DNA from: an uncultured Bacteroidia bacterium
GTDB lineage: Bacteria; Bacteroidota; Bacteroidia; Bacteroidales; UBA932
Assembly (NCBI GenBank): GCA_902769525.1
Contig: CACXPG010000008.1
Span: 116,631-180,630 of the forward strand
Reading direction: 5' to 3'
Length of the DNA: 64,000 bases
The position numbers and the translations under genes were made by a program. Numbering within the stretch: the stretch's first letter is position 1; every line of letters starts with the position of its first letter. Positions 35,180-43,437 of this stretch are shown here, in pieces. Under the pieces are notes generated by a model, which saw only the letters and a program-made list of their open reading frames with translations, ran no database searches and was not told where the DNA came from.

Positions 35180-36202
35180 ATGAAAACAACAATATTTAAA
35201 TCAACGATAGTTATTGCGGCCGTACTGGCCCTGTTCTCCTGCCAGAAGCAGGACTGGACATACAAAGGCCCGCAGTATTTCGAGTTCAGCGCCTTCGAGA
35301 ACGGACAGACCGCCAACAACGGTATCTACACCAAGGAGAATGGCGATATCGGCATCGACAAGGTTTGCGTTCAGCTTGTAAAGCATTCTGACGCTCCTGT
35401 TACCGTTGCCTTCAAGATCGTGCCTGAGGTTTATTATCTGAAGGACGAGAGCGTTCTCGTTTCAGAAGTTCCTGCAGGAAAGCCTGCAGACCAGGTGGAA
35501 GTTCTGCCTTCTACAGCCGAATACGGGACAGACTATGAAATCGTCAATGGCAGCGGATGCACTTTTAACGTGTCGTCGATGAGCGGAACCTTGACGATTC
35601 CTGCCGGCGAGTATTTCGGCTACATCAATGTTGACATGAAGGTAAAGTCCGGAAACAATTTCTACATCGTGCTTGTAGATTCTCCGGACACCAAGGCCAA
35701 CAAGCCTAGTTCCATACTCAACTACGTGATGATGCCTGAGAAGATCGTTTACTTCGAGGAGTCATTCCTGGAAGAGCTTCCTGACAGCTTCACCCTCATA
35801 GATAAGGACGGTGACGGTTACTGCTGGGAGTACTATGACGGCGAGGTTACCTCAGACTCCTGGAAGAGTGGCGGAATAGGCGCTCTGACACCTGAGAACT
35901 ACCTCGTAACTCCTGCTATCGAGATCGGAACCAAGATGAAGACCGCTTTCGTAAGCTTTGACGTCCGCGCAAGGTATGACGAAGGTTACAGAGTATTGAT
36001 TTCAACTTCACCGATTACAGAGGCCAATTGCCGTGAAGCAGATGTTGCCCTTGACTGGCAGGAAACTGTCAACGAGTGGATTACCGTAAACGTTGACATC
36101 AGCGCTTACAGAGGTAAAACAGTCTATGTAGCTCTCTTGCACGGAAACTGCACGGACGGTTACTACATCAGAGTCAAGAACCTCTCTGTTTACGGATTGT
36201 AA
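35180..36202 (+). CDS. Surface lipoprotein: DUF4843-like region plus choice-of-anchor J (cleaved-adhesin) domain
   Basis: 340 aa from ATG 35180; lipobox LFSC. Residues 25-185 resemble the DUF4843/Ig-like lipoproteins that often follow SusD (VTVAFKIVPEVYYL, PSTAEYGTDYEIVNG, GTLTIPAGEYFGYI). Residues 195-340 are a beta-jelly-roll of the cleaved-adhesin/choice-of-anchor type (FTLIDKDGDGYCWEYY, LVTPAIEIG, VYVALLHGNCTDGYYIRVKN). Probably an accessory surface substrate binder. 19 nt after SusD and 21 nt before the M20 peptidase. Confidence 0.8.
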   Translation: MKTTIFKSTIVIAAVLALFSCQKQDWTYKGPQYFEFSAFENGQTANNGIYTKENGDIGIDKVCVQLVKHSDAPVTVAFKIVPEVYYLKDESVLVSEVPAGKPADQVEVLPSTAEYGTDYEIVNGSGCTFNVSSMSGTLTIPAGEYFGYINVDMKVKSGNNFYIVLVDSPDTKANKPSSILNYVMMPEKIVYFEESFLEELPDSFTLIDKDGDGYCWEYYDGEVTSDSWKSGGIGALTPENYLVTPAIEIGTKMKTAFVSFDVRARYDEGYRVLISTSPITEANCREADVALDWQETVNEWITVNVDISAYRGKTVYVALLHGNCTDGYYIRVKNLSVYGL

Positions 36203-36223
36203 AACATTGCAATACAAGGAAAG

Positions 36224-37321
36224 ATGATAGATGAAAGACTTAGGCGGATTTTCGAAGACCTTACTTCGATAGACGCCACTTCAGGAAACGAAGCGCCTGT
36301 AGCCGCTTACATAAAGGAATTCGTGGAAAGGCTCGGCCTGGAATTCGATATGGACGGAGCCGCTTCCCTCTCCAAGGGAAACAGCGGAAATGTCATAATC
36401 CGGATCAAGGGCGGGGGAGACCATTTCCTGGCCTCCCACATGGATACTCCAAGGTCCACAAAAGGCCTTGTGAGAATCTTCCACGAGGACAGGATTACAT
36501 CCGACGGCACCACTCCGCTCGGAGTGGACGACAGGGGAGGACTTTCATCTATCCTCTATGCCTTGGAAAAGGCTGTCGCTGAAGACACCATAAAACCTTG
36601 CACCCTGCTTTTCACGGTGTGCGAGGAGACAACCCTTGCCGGTTCCACTTTCTTCACTCCTGATCCGAGAATTAGATACGGCTTCATCTTCGATTCCTAT
36701 ATGAGCCCGCCTGCAATCGTCAGCGAGACCTGCGGGCTTCTGGAATTCGACTTTACCTTCCACGGGCGGTCCTCTCACGCGGGCATCGCCCCTGAGAAGG
36801 GCATAAGCGCCATCCAGGTTGCCTGTGAGGCCGTGACAAAGTTCCCTTATGGAAAACTCGGGGAAAAAGACACCGGCAACATAGGCAGGATATCGGGTGG
36901 CACTGCCACCAACGTTGTATGTGATTCGGTGAAGATTTCAGGAGAAATCCGCAGCGGAAACCTTGAGGACGGAGAAAAGCGCTTCAGGAAGATCGTCGAG
37001 GATTTTGAGGAAGTCTGCAAAAAGCACGGCGCAACAATGGAATACCGCAGCGCCTGGGATTTCACGCCGTACCATATACATCCCGAGGACGAGCCTTACC
37101 GCCTCTTCGAGAAGGTGGCGGGGGCTATGGGCCTGAAACCGGTTCCTATGAAGTCAATGGGCGGCAGCGACGCCAATGCAATGAACAAAAAAGGAATTAA
37201 GACCATAAACCTGGGAGTCGGCGCCCAGAATCCTCACGGGAACGACGAGTTCATTCTCTACGAGGACTTCACAAGGGCCGCCGCCATTGCCTACGGTTTA
37301 ATGACAACAACATTGGACTAG
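36224..37321 (+). CDS. M20-family metallopeptidase (PepT/carboxypeptidase-like)
   Basis: 365 aa with no signal peptide, so cytoplasmic. Zinc ligands and catalytic residues by motif: ASHMDTP (His, catalytic Asp), GVDDRGG (bridging Asp), VCEETT (catalytic Glu and ligand Glu), FDSYM and the C-terminal GGSDANAMN plus NPHGNDEF (last His). The dimerisation/lid domain lies at roughly 180-290 (GRSSHAGIAPEKGISAI). It should cleave small peptides inside the cell; given its neighbours, di- or tripeptides released from the substrate of the SusCD pair. Confidence 0.9.
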   Translation: MIDERLRRIFEDLTSIDATSGNEAPVAAYIKEFVERLGLEFDMDGAASLSKGNSGNVIIRIKGGGDHFLASHMDTPRSTKGLVRIFHEDRITSDGTTPLGVDDRGGLSSILYALEKAVAEDTIKPCTLLFTVCEETTLAGSTFFTPDPRIRYGFIFDSYMSPPAIVSETCGLLEFDFTFHGRSSHAGIAPEKGISAIQVACEAVTKFPYGKLGEKDTGNIGRISGGTATNVVCDSVKISGEIRSGNLEDGEKRFRKIVEDFEEVCKKHGATMEYRSAWDFTPYHIHPEDEPYRLFEKVAGAMGLKPVPMKSMGGSDANAMNKKGIKTINLGVGAQNPHGNDEFILYEDFTRAAAIAYGLMTTTLD

Positions 37322-37324
37322 TTT

Positions 37325-38194
37325 ATGAAAAAGATATTTCTGACCCTTGGTGCCATTTCACTGTTTTTCCTTTCTTCCTGCAAATGCGACAAGGGAGAGC
37401 AGCTGGAATTCCTTCCTGAAAACATAACGGCTAAAGGCACTTTGGTTATAGAGGGCGGCGGAGACCGCATCGCTCCTATCCTGAACAAGATAATCGAGAA
37501 GGGAGGAGGCCCTGAAAAATGCAAGCTCCTGGTAATTCCGTTTGCAAGCCAGGTTCTTGAAACCGGAGAAAGGCAGGCTGCCGAATTCCGTGCCCTGGGA
37601 TGCAAGAACGCAGACTTCATTCTCTGTCCCAAGGATTCTATAGACACTCCTGAAATGCTGGCCAAGCTGGACGGCGTGACTGCCATCTTCCTCTCCGGAG
37701 GAGACCAGAGCCGCCTGAAGGATTTCCTCAACGGGACCAAGTTCTTTGACAAGATGCTCCAGATCTACAAGGACGGCGGAGTTATCGGCGGAACAAGCGC
37801 CGGCGCTGCCATCCAGAGCCGCATTATGCTCACCGGAAGACAGGTAAACCCTGGTCCGGACGATTCCGATTCTCCATACTTCAACGAAATCAAGAGCAAC
37901 TATGTAGAGACCAAGGAAGGCTTCGGCTTCCTGGACAACATAATCATCGACCAGCACTTCATCGCCCGCCGCCGTCAGGTCAGGCTGATCAACGTGCTGC
38001 TTGACAACCCTGGCTATCGTGGTCTGGGTATCGATGAGGAAAGTGCAGTTGTGGTTAATCCGGACAATACGATCGAGATTGTGGGAACCGGGTGCGCCAT
38101 GCTTTTCGAGCCTTACAAGAAGGGTGAAGACGGAAGCAACGCTCACAGTTTCAAGCTTACCGTTCTCTATCCTGGAGACAAGTATAACATCTAA
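37325..38194 (+). CDS. Cyanophycinase-family peptidase (S51), secreted lipoprotein
   Basis: 289 aa; signal peptide with lipobox LSSC (Cys about 19). Cyanophycinase landmarks in order: VIEGGGDRIAPILNK, FLSGGDQSRLKDFLNGT (GGDQ supplies the conserved Gln), GGVIGGTSAGAAI (nucleophile Ser), FLDNIIIDQHFIARRRQ (DQHF with conserved His) and GLGIDEESAVVV. The family cleaves cyanophycin (poly-Asp with Arg side chains) to beta-Asp-Arg; other S51 members are aspartyl dipeptidases. Being a lipoprotein it should act in the periplasm or at the surface. Starts 3 nt after the M20 gene. Confidence 0.9.
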   Translation: MKKIFLTLGAISLFFLSSCKCDKGEQLEFLPENITAKGTLVIEGGGDRIAPILNKIIEKGGGPEKCKLLVIPFASQVLETGERQAAEFRALGCKNADFILCPKDSIDTPEMLAKLDGVTAIFLSGGDQSRLKDFLNGTKFFDKMLQIYKDGGVIGGTSAGAAIQSRIMLTGRQVNPGPDDSDSPYFNEIKSNYVETKEGFGFLDNIIIDQHFIARRRQVRLINVLLDNPGYRGLGIDEESAVVVNPDNTIEIVGTGCAMLFEPYKKGEDGSNAHSFKLTVLYPGDKYNI

Positions 38195-38209
38195 ATCAAA
38201 TAACAAGCG

Positions 38210-38244
38210 AGAATCTTGGGCTTCCGAGCCCAAGATTCTTTATC
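38210..38244 (+). terminator. Perfect 13-bp hairpin overlapping the promoter before the YfcC gene
   Basis: AGAATCTTGGGCT (38210-38222) and AGCCCAAGATTCT (38227-38239), loop TCCG, followed by TTAT. It is terminator-like but its end is also the start of the -7 box TATCTTTG. Confidence 0.65.
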
Positions 38245-38248
38245 TTTG
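38241..38248 (+). promoter_or_regulatory. -7 element just before the YfcC-family gene
   Basis: TATCTTTG, exact consensus, 7 nt before ATG 38256, so the mRNA would have almost no leader. Confidence 0.5.
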
Positions 38249-38255
38249 ACCCATC

Positions 38256-39824
38256 ATGGCAAAAGCGAAGAAAATACCCCATACGTTTGTAATCATCGGT
38301 TCCGTGCTGCTTCTTTGCGGAATCCTGACCTGGATTATCCCTTCTGGAGAGTTTGACCACCAGACTATAACAGTCAACGGGGCGGAGAGAGACGTTATCG
38401 TGAACGGCTCCTACCACCAGGTCGAGGGCAATCCCCAGAGCTGGCAGATTCTGGGCGCCATTGTAGACGGATTCAAGAGGCAGGCTGCCATTATCGCCTT
38501 CGTGCTTATAATCGGCGGAGCCTTCCAGATCCTGAACTCCAGCCGCGCCATAGACTTCGGCATCCAGTCGTTCCTCAAGAAAGCCCGCAAACACTGGGTT
38601 ATCATAGTGGCGACAATGCTTATCTTCAGCGTATTCGGGGCGGTGTTCGGGATGAGCGAGGAGACAATAGCCTTCATAATAATCTTTGTCCCGATGGCCA
38701 TATCGATGGGTTATGACTCCATTACAGGCCTGCTTATGGTTTACGTTGCTGCTCACGTCGGATTGAGCGGGGCTGTCTTCAATCCTTTTACCATAGGAAT
38801 TGCCCAGGGTCTTAGCGGACTGCCTCTGTTCTCCGGTTTCGAGTACAGGATGGTGGTATGGGTGATTCTCACTCTTCTGATAATCGCTTTCACGCTCTGG
38901 TATGCAAACCGCGTGAAGAAGAACCCTCAGCTGAGCCCGACATACAAGCTGGATGACTACTGGAGAAAGCGCCAGGAAGAAAGCCAGGCGATGGGCTTCG
39001 AGGAGAAAACTCCTGTCAGCGCCTGGGTTATATTCATCCTTTCTTCAATCGTGATGGTCATAGCTTCCGTACTGTACCCTAAGACCACGGTAAGTTTCGG
39101 AGGCAATGAGGTCACATTTGTCTGTATCCCGATAGTCAGCGCATTGTATGTGATTTTCGGAATCCTGACTCTCAGGAAATCCTATCTTTACTTCATTCTG
39201 AGCGTTCTGGCATTCACCATCATATTCCTGATTGTGGGAGTGCTGGGCTACGGATGGTATGTCAAGGAGATATGCGCCTTGTTCCTGGGAATGGGAATCA
39301 TAAGCGGCGTGGCTATGGGAAGCAGTGCCAACAAGATCGCCATCGAGTTCATAAATGGCGCCAAGGACATTCTCTCTGCAGCCTTGATCGTGGGCCTTGC
39401 CGGCGGCATCATAGAAGTGCTTACGGCAGGAAAGGTTATGGACACCATTCTCTACGCCCTTGCCAACACTATGCAGGGGACCAGCCAGGGAGGAACCGTT
39501 TCCATAATGTACGGCATCCAGACGGCCCTGAACCTTTTCATTCCGTCGGGAACAGCCAAGGCTGCCCTGACAATGCCTATTATGGCTCCGTTCAGCGATG
39601 TAATCGGTCTTTCAAGGCAGGCAACCGTCATGGCATACCAGTTCGGCGACGGATTCACCAATATGATAACTCCTACTTCAGCTGTGCTGATGGGTGTGCT
39701 TGGCGTGGCCAAGATACCTTATGACATCTGGCTGAAGTGGTTCTGGAAGATACTTCTGGTGTTTATGCTGATAGGCCTTCTTCTGCTGATGCCTACAGTC
39801 TACATGAATCTCAACGGTTTTTAG
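38256..39824 (+). CDS. YfcC/DcuC-family membrane carrier (basic amino acid or dicarboxylate)
   Basis: 522 aa with about 12 membrane spans. Family landmarks: IPHTFVIIGSVLLLCGILTWIIPSGEFDH-type start (here short: HTFVIIGSVLLLCGILTWII), the MSEETIAFIIIFVPMAISMGYDS loop, VGLSGAVFNPFTIGIAQG, and PSGTAKAALTMPIMAPFSD with FGDGFTNMITPTSA near the C-terminus. Family members are annotated as C4-dicarboxylate carriers or as arginine/ornithine-type exchangers. In this locus an amino acid or dipeptide released by the S51 and M20 peptidases is the natural candidate cargo. Confidence 0.9.
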   Translation: MAKAKKIPHTFVIIGSVLLLCGILTWIIPSGEFDHQTITVNGAERDVIVNGSYHQVEGNPQSWQILGAIVDGFKRQAAIIAFVLIIGGAFQILNSSRAIDFGIQSFLKKARKHWVIIVATMLIFSVFGAVFGMSEETIAFIIIFVPMAISMGYDSITGLLMVYVAAHVGLSGAVFNPFTIGIAQGLSGLPLFSGFEYRMVVWVILTLLIIAFTLWYANRVKKNPQLSPTYKLDDYWRKRQEESQAMGFEEKTPVSAWVIFILSSIVMVIASVLYPKTTVSFGGNEVTFVCIPIVSALYVIFGILTLRKSYLYFILSVLAFTIIFLIVGVLGYGWYVKEICALFLGMGIISGVAMGSSANKIAIEFINGAKDILSAALIVGLAGGIIEVLTAGKVMDTILYALANTMQGTSQGGTVSIMYGIQTALNLFIPSGTAKAALTMPIMAPFSDVIGLSRQATVMAYQFGDGFTNMITPTSAVLMGVLGVAKIPYDIWLKWFWKILLVFMLIGLLLLMPTVYMNLNGF

Positions 39825-39827
39825 AAC

Positions 39828-40736
39828 TTACTTGTTGTAGCCGATAAGCTCCACGCCTTCATCGGCCATCGCCAGACTGATTTTCGGGTTGTTGGTCAAG
39901 TCGACTTTTGTAAGCTGGTTTCTGTCGCACATCAGCCATTCCAGCTTAGGGTTCTTGCTGACATCCAGAGAAGTAAGCTGGTTGCCTTCGCAGTTCAGGG
40001 TGACGAGTTCAGGAAGGCTGCTCACATCCAGAGAGGTGAGCTGGTTATTGACGCAGTGCAGATTGTTCAGGCCGGTGCACTTGCTTACGTCTATGCTGGC
40101 AATCTGGTTTGTGGAGAAGGCAAGGTCGGTCAGGCGAGTGCATTTGGTCACATCCAGGCTCGGGATCTGATTGTCGCTACACTGAAGATTAAACAGTTCT
40201 GTGTTCTTGGTCACATCCAGGGCGGTAAGCCCGCAGGAAGAGCATATCAGTTCCCTAAGATGAGTATTCTTGCTTACATCCAGGGTGCCGATTTTGTTGC
40301 TGGAGCAGTATAATTGCTTGAGCATAGGGTTATGGCTGATATCCAGACTGGTGACCTGGTGATACTCGATAACCAGAATCTCCAGGTTCGGGAAGTATTC
40401 GATGCCTTTCAATGACTTCAGAGGCTCGTCATATTCCCATCTTGATTCGGATTCTTCGCTCGGATAAGGACTGTCAAACACAAGCTCGGTTACAGCGCTG
40501 GCTTCTTCCATTGAAACCTTGCCGTCTGAGTTGGTGTCGAAATTCTTCCTGCAGATAGCGATGAAAGAAGGGTCATCCATCTGGGAACAAACATCGTCCA
40601 CCTGAGGGAGGACAAACGCTTCTTCTTCTGGCTGTACATTCTCGGAGTTCTGGCTATTCTCCCCGCCATTTTTGCAGGAGAAGACAATCAGGCAGGCAGA
40701 AGCGATGATCAGGGAAGCAAAAACAAGCTTTTTCAT
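39828..40736 (-). CDS. Leucine-rich-repeat lipoprotein with an EF-hand-like loop
   Basis: 302 aa from ATG 40736; lipobox IVFSC. After an acidic linker comes CRKNFDTNSDGKVSMEEA (about residues 65-82), which fits a calcium EF-hand loop or dockerin-like loop. Then about eight repeats of 21 residues with the pattern LxxLxCSxNQIxSLDVSKCTxL, the internalin-like/LRR form common in Bacteroidota surface proteins. Ends 3 nt from the convergent YfcC gene. Third gene of a minus-strand operon with GNAT and the DUF4359-like gene. Confidence 0.9.
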   Translation of the reverse strand: MKKLVFASLIIASACLIVFSCKNGGENSQNSENVQPEEEAFVLPQVDDVCSQMDDPSFIAICRKNFDTNSDGKVSMEEASAVTELVFDSPYPSEESESRWEYDEPLKSLKGIEYFPNLEILVIEYHQVTSLDISHNPMLKQLYCSSNKIGTLDVSKNTHLRELICSSCGLTALDVTKNTELFNLQCSDNQIPSLDVTKCTRLTDLAFSTNQIASIDVSKCTGLNNLHCVNNQLTSLDVSSLPELVTLNCEGNQLTSLDVSKNPKLEWLMCDRNQLTKVDLTNNPKISLAMADEGVELIGYNK

Positions 40737-40757
40737 ATTCAAGTTATTTAAGAGTGA

Positions 40758-41264
40758 TTATTTCCGTAATAATTTCTGGTAGGCGAGCCTTTCGTCTCCG
40801 TTTTCAAGATAAATGATACCGCAGTAGGCGAATCCTTCCTTGAGGATGTTATGCTGCATTATCCTGTTGTCACGATGGGTGTCTATCCTGATATTCGAAT
40901 CCTTCTCAAAGCACCATTCCATAATGGATTTGAACACTCCGTGAACGTCCGGGTAGCTTCCTATCCTGTGAACCACGTGGTAGGGAAGATTGTCGTCCAG
41001 CCACTGCCCTTCATAGATTTTTGCATAGGTAGGTTCCGGAGACGGAACACACGCGAAATAGCCGGTCACCTTCCCCGAGTCTTCCACCACGAATCCGTGT
41101 CCCAGAGAAATATCGCACAGGACAGTCTCTTCAGACGGATAGCCGCCAATCCACTGGTTGACGTTGCCACTGGAGCGCATAATCTTCTTGGCGGCGGAGA
41201 GAACTTCCATAATCTGGGAAATCTCTTGTTTTGACGCTGGTCTGACAGTCCTCTGCTCTTCCAT
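40758..41264 (-). CDS. GNAT-family N-acetyltransferase
   Basis: 168 aa from ATG 41264 (a longer reading to 41360 enters the upstream gene). GNAT features: N-terminal VRPASKQEISQIMEVLSAAKKIM, the central strand HGFVVEDSGKVTGYFACVPSPEPTY, a HRIGSYPDVHGVFKSIMEWCFEK segment that replaces the usual Q/RxxGxG loop and so would place the acetyl-CoA pyrophosphate, and RIDTHRDNRIMQHNILKEGFAYCGIIYL at the end. Substrate unknown. Starts 4 nt after the upstream gene. Confidence 0.87.
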   Translation of the reverse strand: MEEQRTVRPASKQEISQIMEVLSAAKKIMRSSGNVNQWIGGYPSEETVLCDISLGHGFVVEDSGKVTGYFACVPSPEPTYAKIYEGQWLDDNLPYHVVHRIGSYPDVHGVFKSIMEWCFEKDSNIRIDTHRDNRIMQHNILKEGFAYCGIIYLENGDERLAYQKLLRK

Positions 41265-41268
41265 TGTG

Positions 41269-41676
41269 TTACTGGTTTTCTGGAGATTTTTCCGGAGAGA
41301 CCGGCACTGGCTCCGCGAGCATCGGAATCTTGCGGTAAATGTTTTCCTTGTCTTTGACACAGACGTGGCCTAAAATGCCGAAAGAAACTCTTTCCCTGTT
41401 TTCCCCGTCCGTAATATAGCCTATGCTGAACAGTCCGTATCCCTTGACCTGGAGGCAGGGGTTCACGGCGCTGTTGTAGAAGTCGTGGTTGACCTGCTTG
41501 ATGGATTTTGCGGCATCGCCCAAAGCGTTGAGTCCGGCCTTGTCTACAAGCGCGTCTCCAACGGCATCTATAAGTGTTTCCCTGTGGGCTTTTCTTCCTG
41601 GGCAGGTGATTATCAGAACCGCAACTGCAATGACCAGGATAGCCGCCAATATGATTTTGGTTTTCTTTGCTTTCAT
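41269..41676 (-). CDS. Membrane-anchored DUF4359-like protein
   Basis: 135 aa from ATG 41676. One N-terminal anchor (residues 6-23), then an extracytoplasmic domain with KAHRETLIDAVGDAL and GYGLFSIGYITDGENRERVSFGILGHV. The layout (anchor, helix starting with HRE, then VSFGILGxV) resembles DUF4359 proteins; the assignment is moderate. First gene of the operon with GNAT and the LRR lipoprotein. Confidence 0.65.
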   Translation of the reverse strand: MKAKKTKIILAAILVIAVAVLIITCPGRKAHRETLIDAVGDALVDKAGLNALGDAAKSIKQVNHDFYNSAVNPCLQVKGYGLFSIGYITDGENRERVSFGILGHVCVKDKENIYRKIPMLAEPVPVSPEKSPENQ

Positions 41677-41694
41677 GTTTTTTCTGTCGTAATG

Positions 41695-41702
41695 CAAATT
41701 TA
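41695..41702 (-). promoter_or_regulatory. Probable -7 element of the operon 41676-39828
   Basis: Minus-strand TAAATTTG, 18 nt before the ATG; exact consensus. Confidence 0.5.
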
Positions 41703-41768
41703 AGAATCTTTTTTTACCCGATTTAACCTTTTGGACATAGAACCATCTTATTATTGAAGAAAGACGAA

Positions 41769-42314
41769 ATGGCCGCCAATTTACAGGACACGGAGATTAT
41801 CGCGATGCTTGCCTCGGACAGGGAGAGAGGCTTCAGGCTTCTTATGCGCAGCTATGGCAAGGCGCTGTACTGGCATATAAGGAGAATTGTAGTGGACCAC
41901 GATGATGCCGAGGATGCCCTTCAGGAAGCCAGCATCAATATATTCAGAAGTATAGACTCGTTTCGCGGAGAAGGCAAACTCTCTTCCTGGATATACAGGA
42001 TAGCCACGAACGAGGCCATCGGGATTCTGAGAAAGAGAAAGGGATTCTTCCAGAGCCTGGACTCTCTGGGGCCGAAACTCGAGAGTACCCTTGAGCATCA
42101 GGCGAATCTTCCGCCAGACCAGATGGAGGTGCTGTTCCAGAAGGCTCTTCTGAAGCTTCCGACCCAGCAGAGGATAGTCTTCAACATGAGATACTATGAT
42201 GAACTCAGCTATGAAGAGATAGCAGAAGCGACCGGAAAGAATGTGGGAGCCCTCAAGGCAAACTACCACTACGCATACGAAAAAGTCAAGAATTATTTGA
42301 AGGAGAACATATAA
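41769..42314 (+). CDS. ECF RNA polymerase sigma factor (second)
   Basis: 181 aa from ATG 41769; a TTG five codons earlier is also in frame. Region 2: HDDAEDALQEASINIFRSIDSFRGEGKLSSWIYRIATNEA, here cited by ALQEASINIFRSI and WIYRIATNEAIGILRKRKG. Region 4 HTH: LSYEEIAEATGKNVGALKANYHYA. It belongs to the general ECF group, not the FecI/SusC-linked type. Its TAA overlaps the ATG of the next gene (TAATG), so the small membrane protein downstream is translationally coupled and is the likely anti-sigma factor. Confidence 0.93.
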   Translation: MAANLQDTEIIAMLASDRERGFRLLMRSYGKALYWHIRRIVVDHDDAEDALQEASINIFRSIDSFRGEGKLSSWIYRIATNEAIGILRKRKGFFQSLDSLGPKLESTLEHQANLPPDQMEVLFQKALLKLPTQQRIVFNMRYYDELSYEEIAEATGKNVGALKANYHYAYEKVKNYLKENI

Positions 42315-42664
42315 TGGAAAAGTTTGACGACATAGGAAAAAAGATGCCTTACCAGGAAAGCGAGGAGTATCTTGACAACCTGATTGCGAACGTTACAGAA
42401 ACTGCCGTTGAAAAGGGTAACTCTGGCAGAATGCAGAGAATCTTGTGGCCGGCTGTTTCCATTGCAGCCGCTGCGGCAGTGCTGCTTTTTGTCTTCATAG
42501 GAAGAAACTCTGAAACCCCTCGGCCGTCAGTCCACATAGCCCAGAACACGGAAAGTCCGGTGGATGATTTCCTGGACGGTCTTTCTGATGATGACCTGAT
42601 GCAGCTTTCAGACTATGAGGTTGAGGAAATCTCACTGAGTGACTACGAAGAATATTTTGAATAA
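42314..42664 (+). CDS. Small one-span membrane protein, candidate anti-sigma factor
   Basis: 116 aa: a cytoplasmic N-terminus (YLDNLIANVTETAVEKG), a single span at about 45-62 and a strongly acidic C-terminal tail with repeated LSDYE/LSDDD elements. No zinc-binding anti-sigma motif is visible. Its position, coupled to the ECF sigma stop and ahead of a Spy-like protein, is the arrangement of sigma/anti-sigma/envelope-stress operons in Bacteroidota. Confidence 0.75.
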   Translation: MEKFDDIGKKMPYQESEEYLDNLIANVTETAVEKGNSGRMQRILWPAVSIAAAAAVLLFVFIGRNSETPRPSVHIAQNTESPVDDFLDGLSDDDLMQLSDYEVEEISLSDYEEYFE

Positions 42665-42697
42665 GACAACAATAGAACATAGTTAAATTTTTAGGTT

Positions 42698-43276
42698 ATG
42701 AAAAGAAGTTTGATTTTTATCGCGATGATGCTTGTGGCTTTTACAGCATACGCGCAGGACAAGAAGGACCAGGATCCTAAGGAAAAGTTCTTCCAGGCAA
42801 GAGTTAAGGAGATGGTTTACCGTCTGAACATCACAGACGAGCAGAAACCGGAATTCGTCAATGTTTACAGGGCTTATTCAGAGGCTATGCGCGAGGCTAT
42901 GGGCCCGATGCCGAAGAGAGACGGAGTGAAAAAGGGCGAGAAGCCGCAGGCTAAAGCCGACAAGGCAAAGCCTGAGCGCAAGAAGATTACAAAGGAAGAA
43001 GCCGTGAAGATGGAGAAGACAAAAGTTGAAAGGCAGATGAAGGCCCAGGAAGTGAAACTCCAGTACATCGACGAGTTTGCAAAGGTTCTGGATCCGGAGC
43101 AGCTGGTACGCTTTTTCAATGTGGAGCAGCAGATTCAGCAGAAACTCCACTCCAGGCAGCAGGGCAGACCGGGAATGAAAGGCGGCCGTCCTAATGGCCA
43201 GAGGCCGGGCAAGGGACAGCGTCCCGCCCCAAGAGGACCACGTCCTGCAGACGAACCTCAGCAGACCGCCGAGTAA
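42698..43276 (+). CDS. Spy/CpxP-like periplasmic helical protein
   Basis: 192 aa; signal peptide ending AYAQ. The mature part is Lys- and Gln-rich and helical, with RLNITDEQKPEFVNVYRAYSEAMREAMG (short form: LNITDEQKPEFVNVYRAY) resembling the LTxxQ-type helices of Spy/CpxP, and a low-complexity C-terminus of GRPGMKGGRPNGQ type. Such proteins are chaperones or stress sensors in enterobacteria. Third gene of the ECF operon, followed by a terminator. Confidence 0.75.
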   Translation: MKRSLIFIAMMLVAFTAYAQDKKDQDPKEKFFQARVKEMVYRLNITDEQKPEFVNVYRAYSEAMREAMGPMPKRDGVKKGEKPQAKADKAKPERKKITKEEAVKMEKTKVERQMKAQEVKLQYIDEFAKVLDPEQLVRFFNVEQQIQQKLHSRQQGRPGMKGGRPNGQRPGKGQRPAPRGPRPADEPQQTAE

Positions 43277-43318
43277 AGGTCGCGCAGCGCATATCGCTGG
43301 TATATAGAAGTTTATAAT

Positions 43319-43354
43319 ATTGTCTTGTGCCAAAAATGGTGCAAGACAATTGTT
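43319..43354 (+). terminator. Terminator after the ECF operon
   Basis: 13-bp stem (43319-43331 with 43338-43350, two G-U pairs), loop AAAAAT, followed by TGTTT. Ends the operon 41769-43276. Confidence 0.72.
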
Positions 43355-43410
43355 TAATATGCTCATTGACAAACATTAACATAGCAGGCTCTTTTTTGCC
43401 TGGATTTGAG

Positions 43411-43418
43411 TATCTTTG
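43411..43418 (+). promoter_or_regulatory. Probable -7 element of the gene at 43438
   Basis: TATCTTTG, exact consensus, 19 nt before the ATG. Confidence 0.5.
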
Positions 43419-43437
43419 ATTTCAAATTCAACGATGT

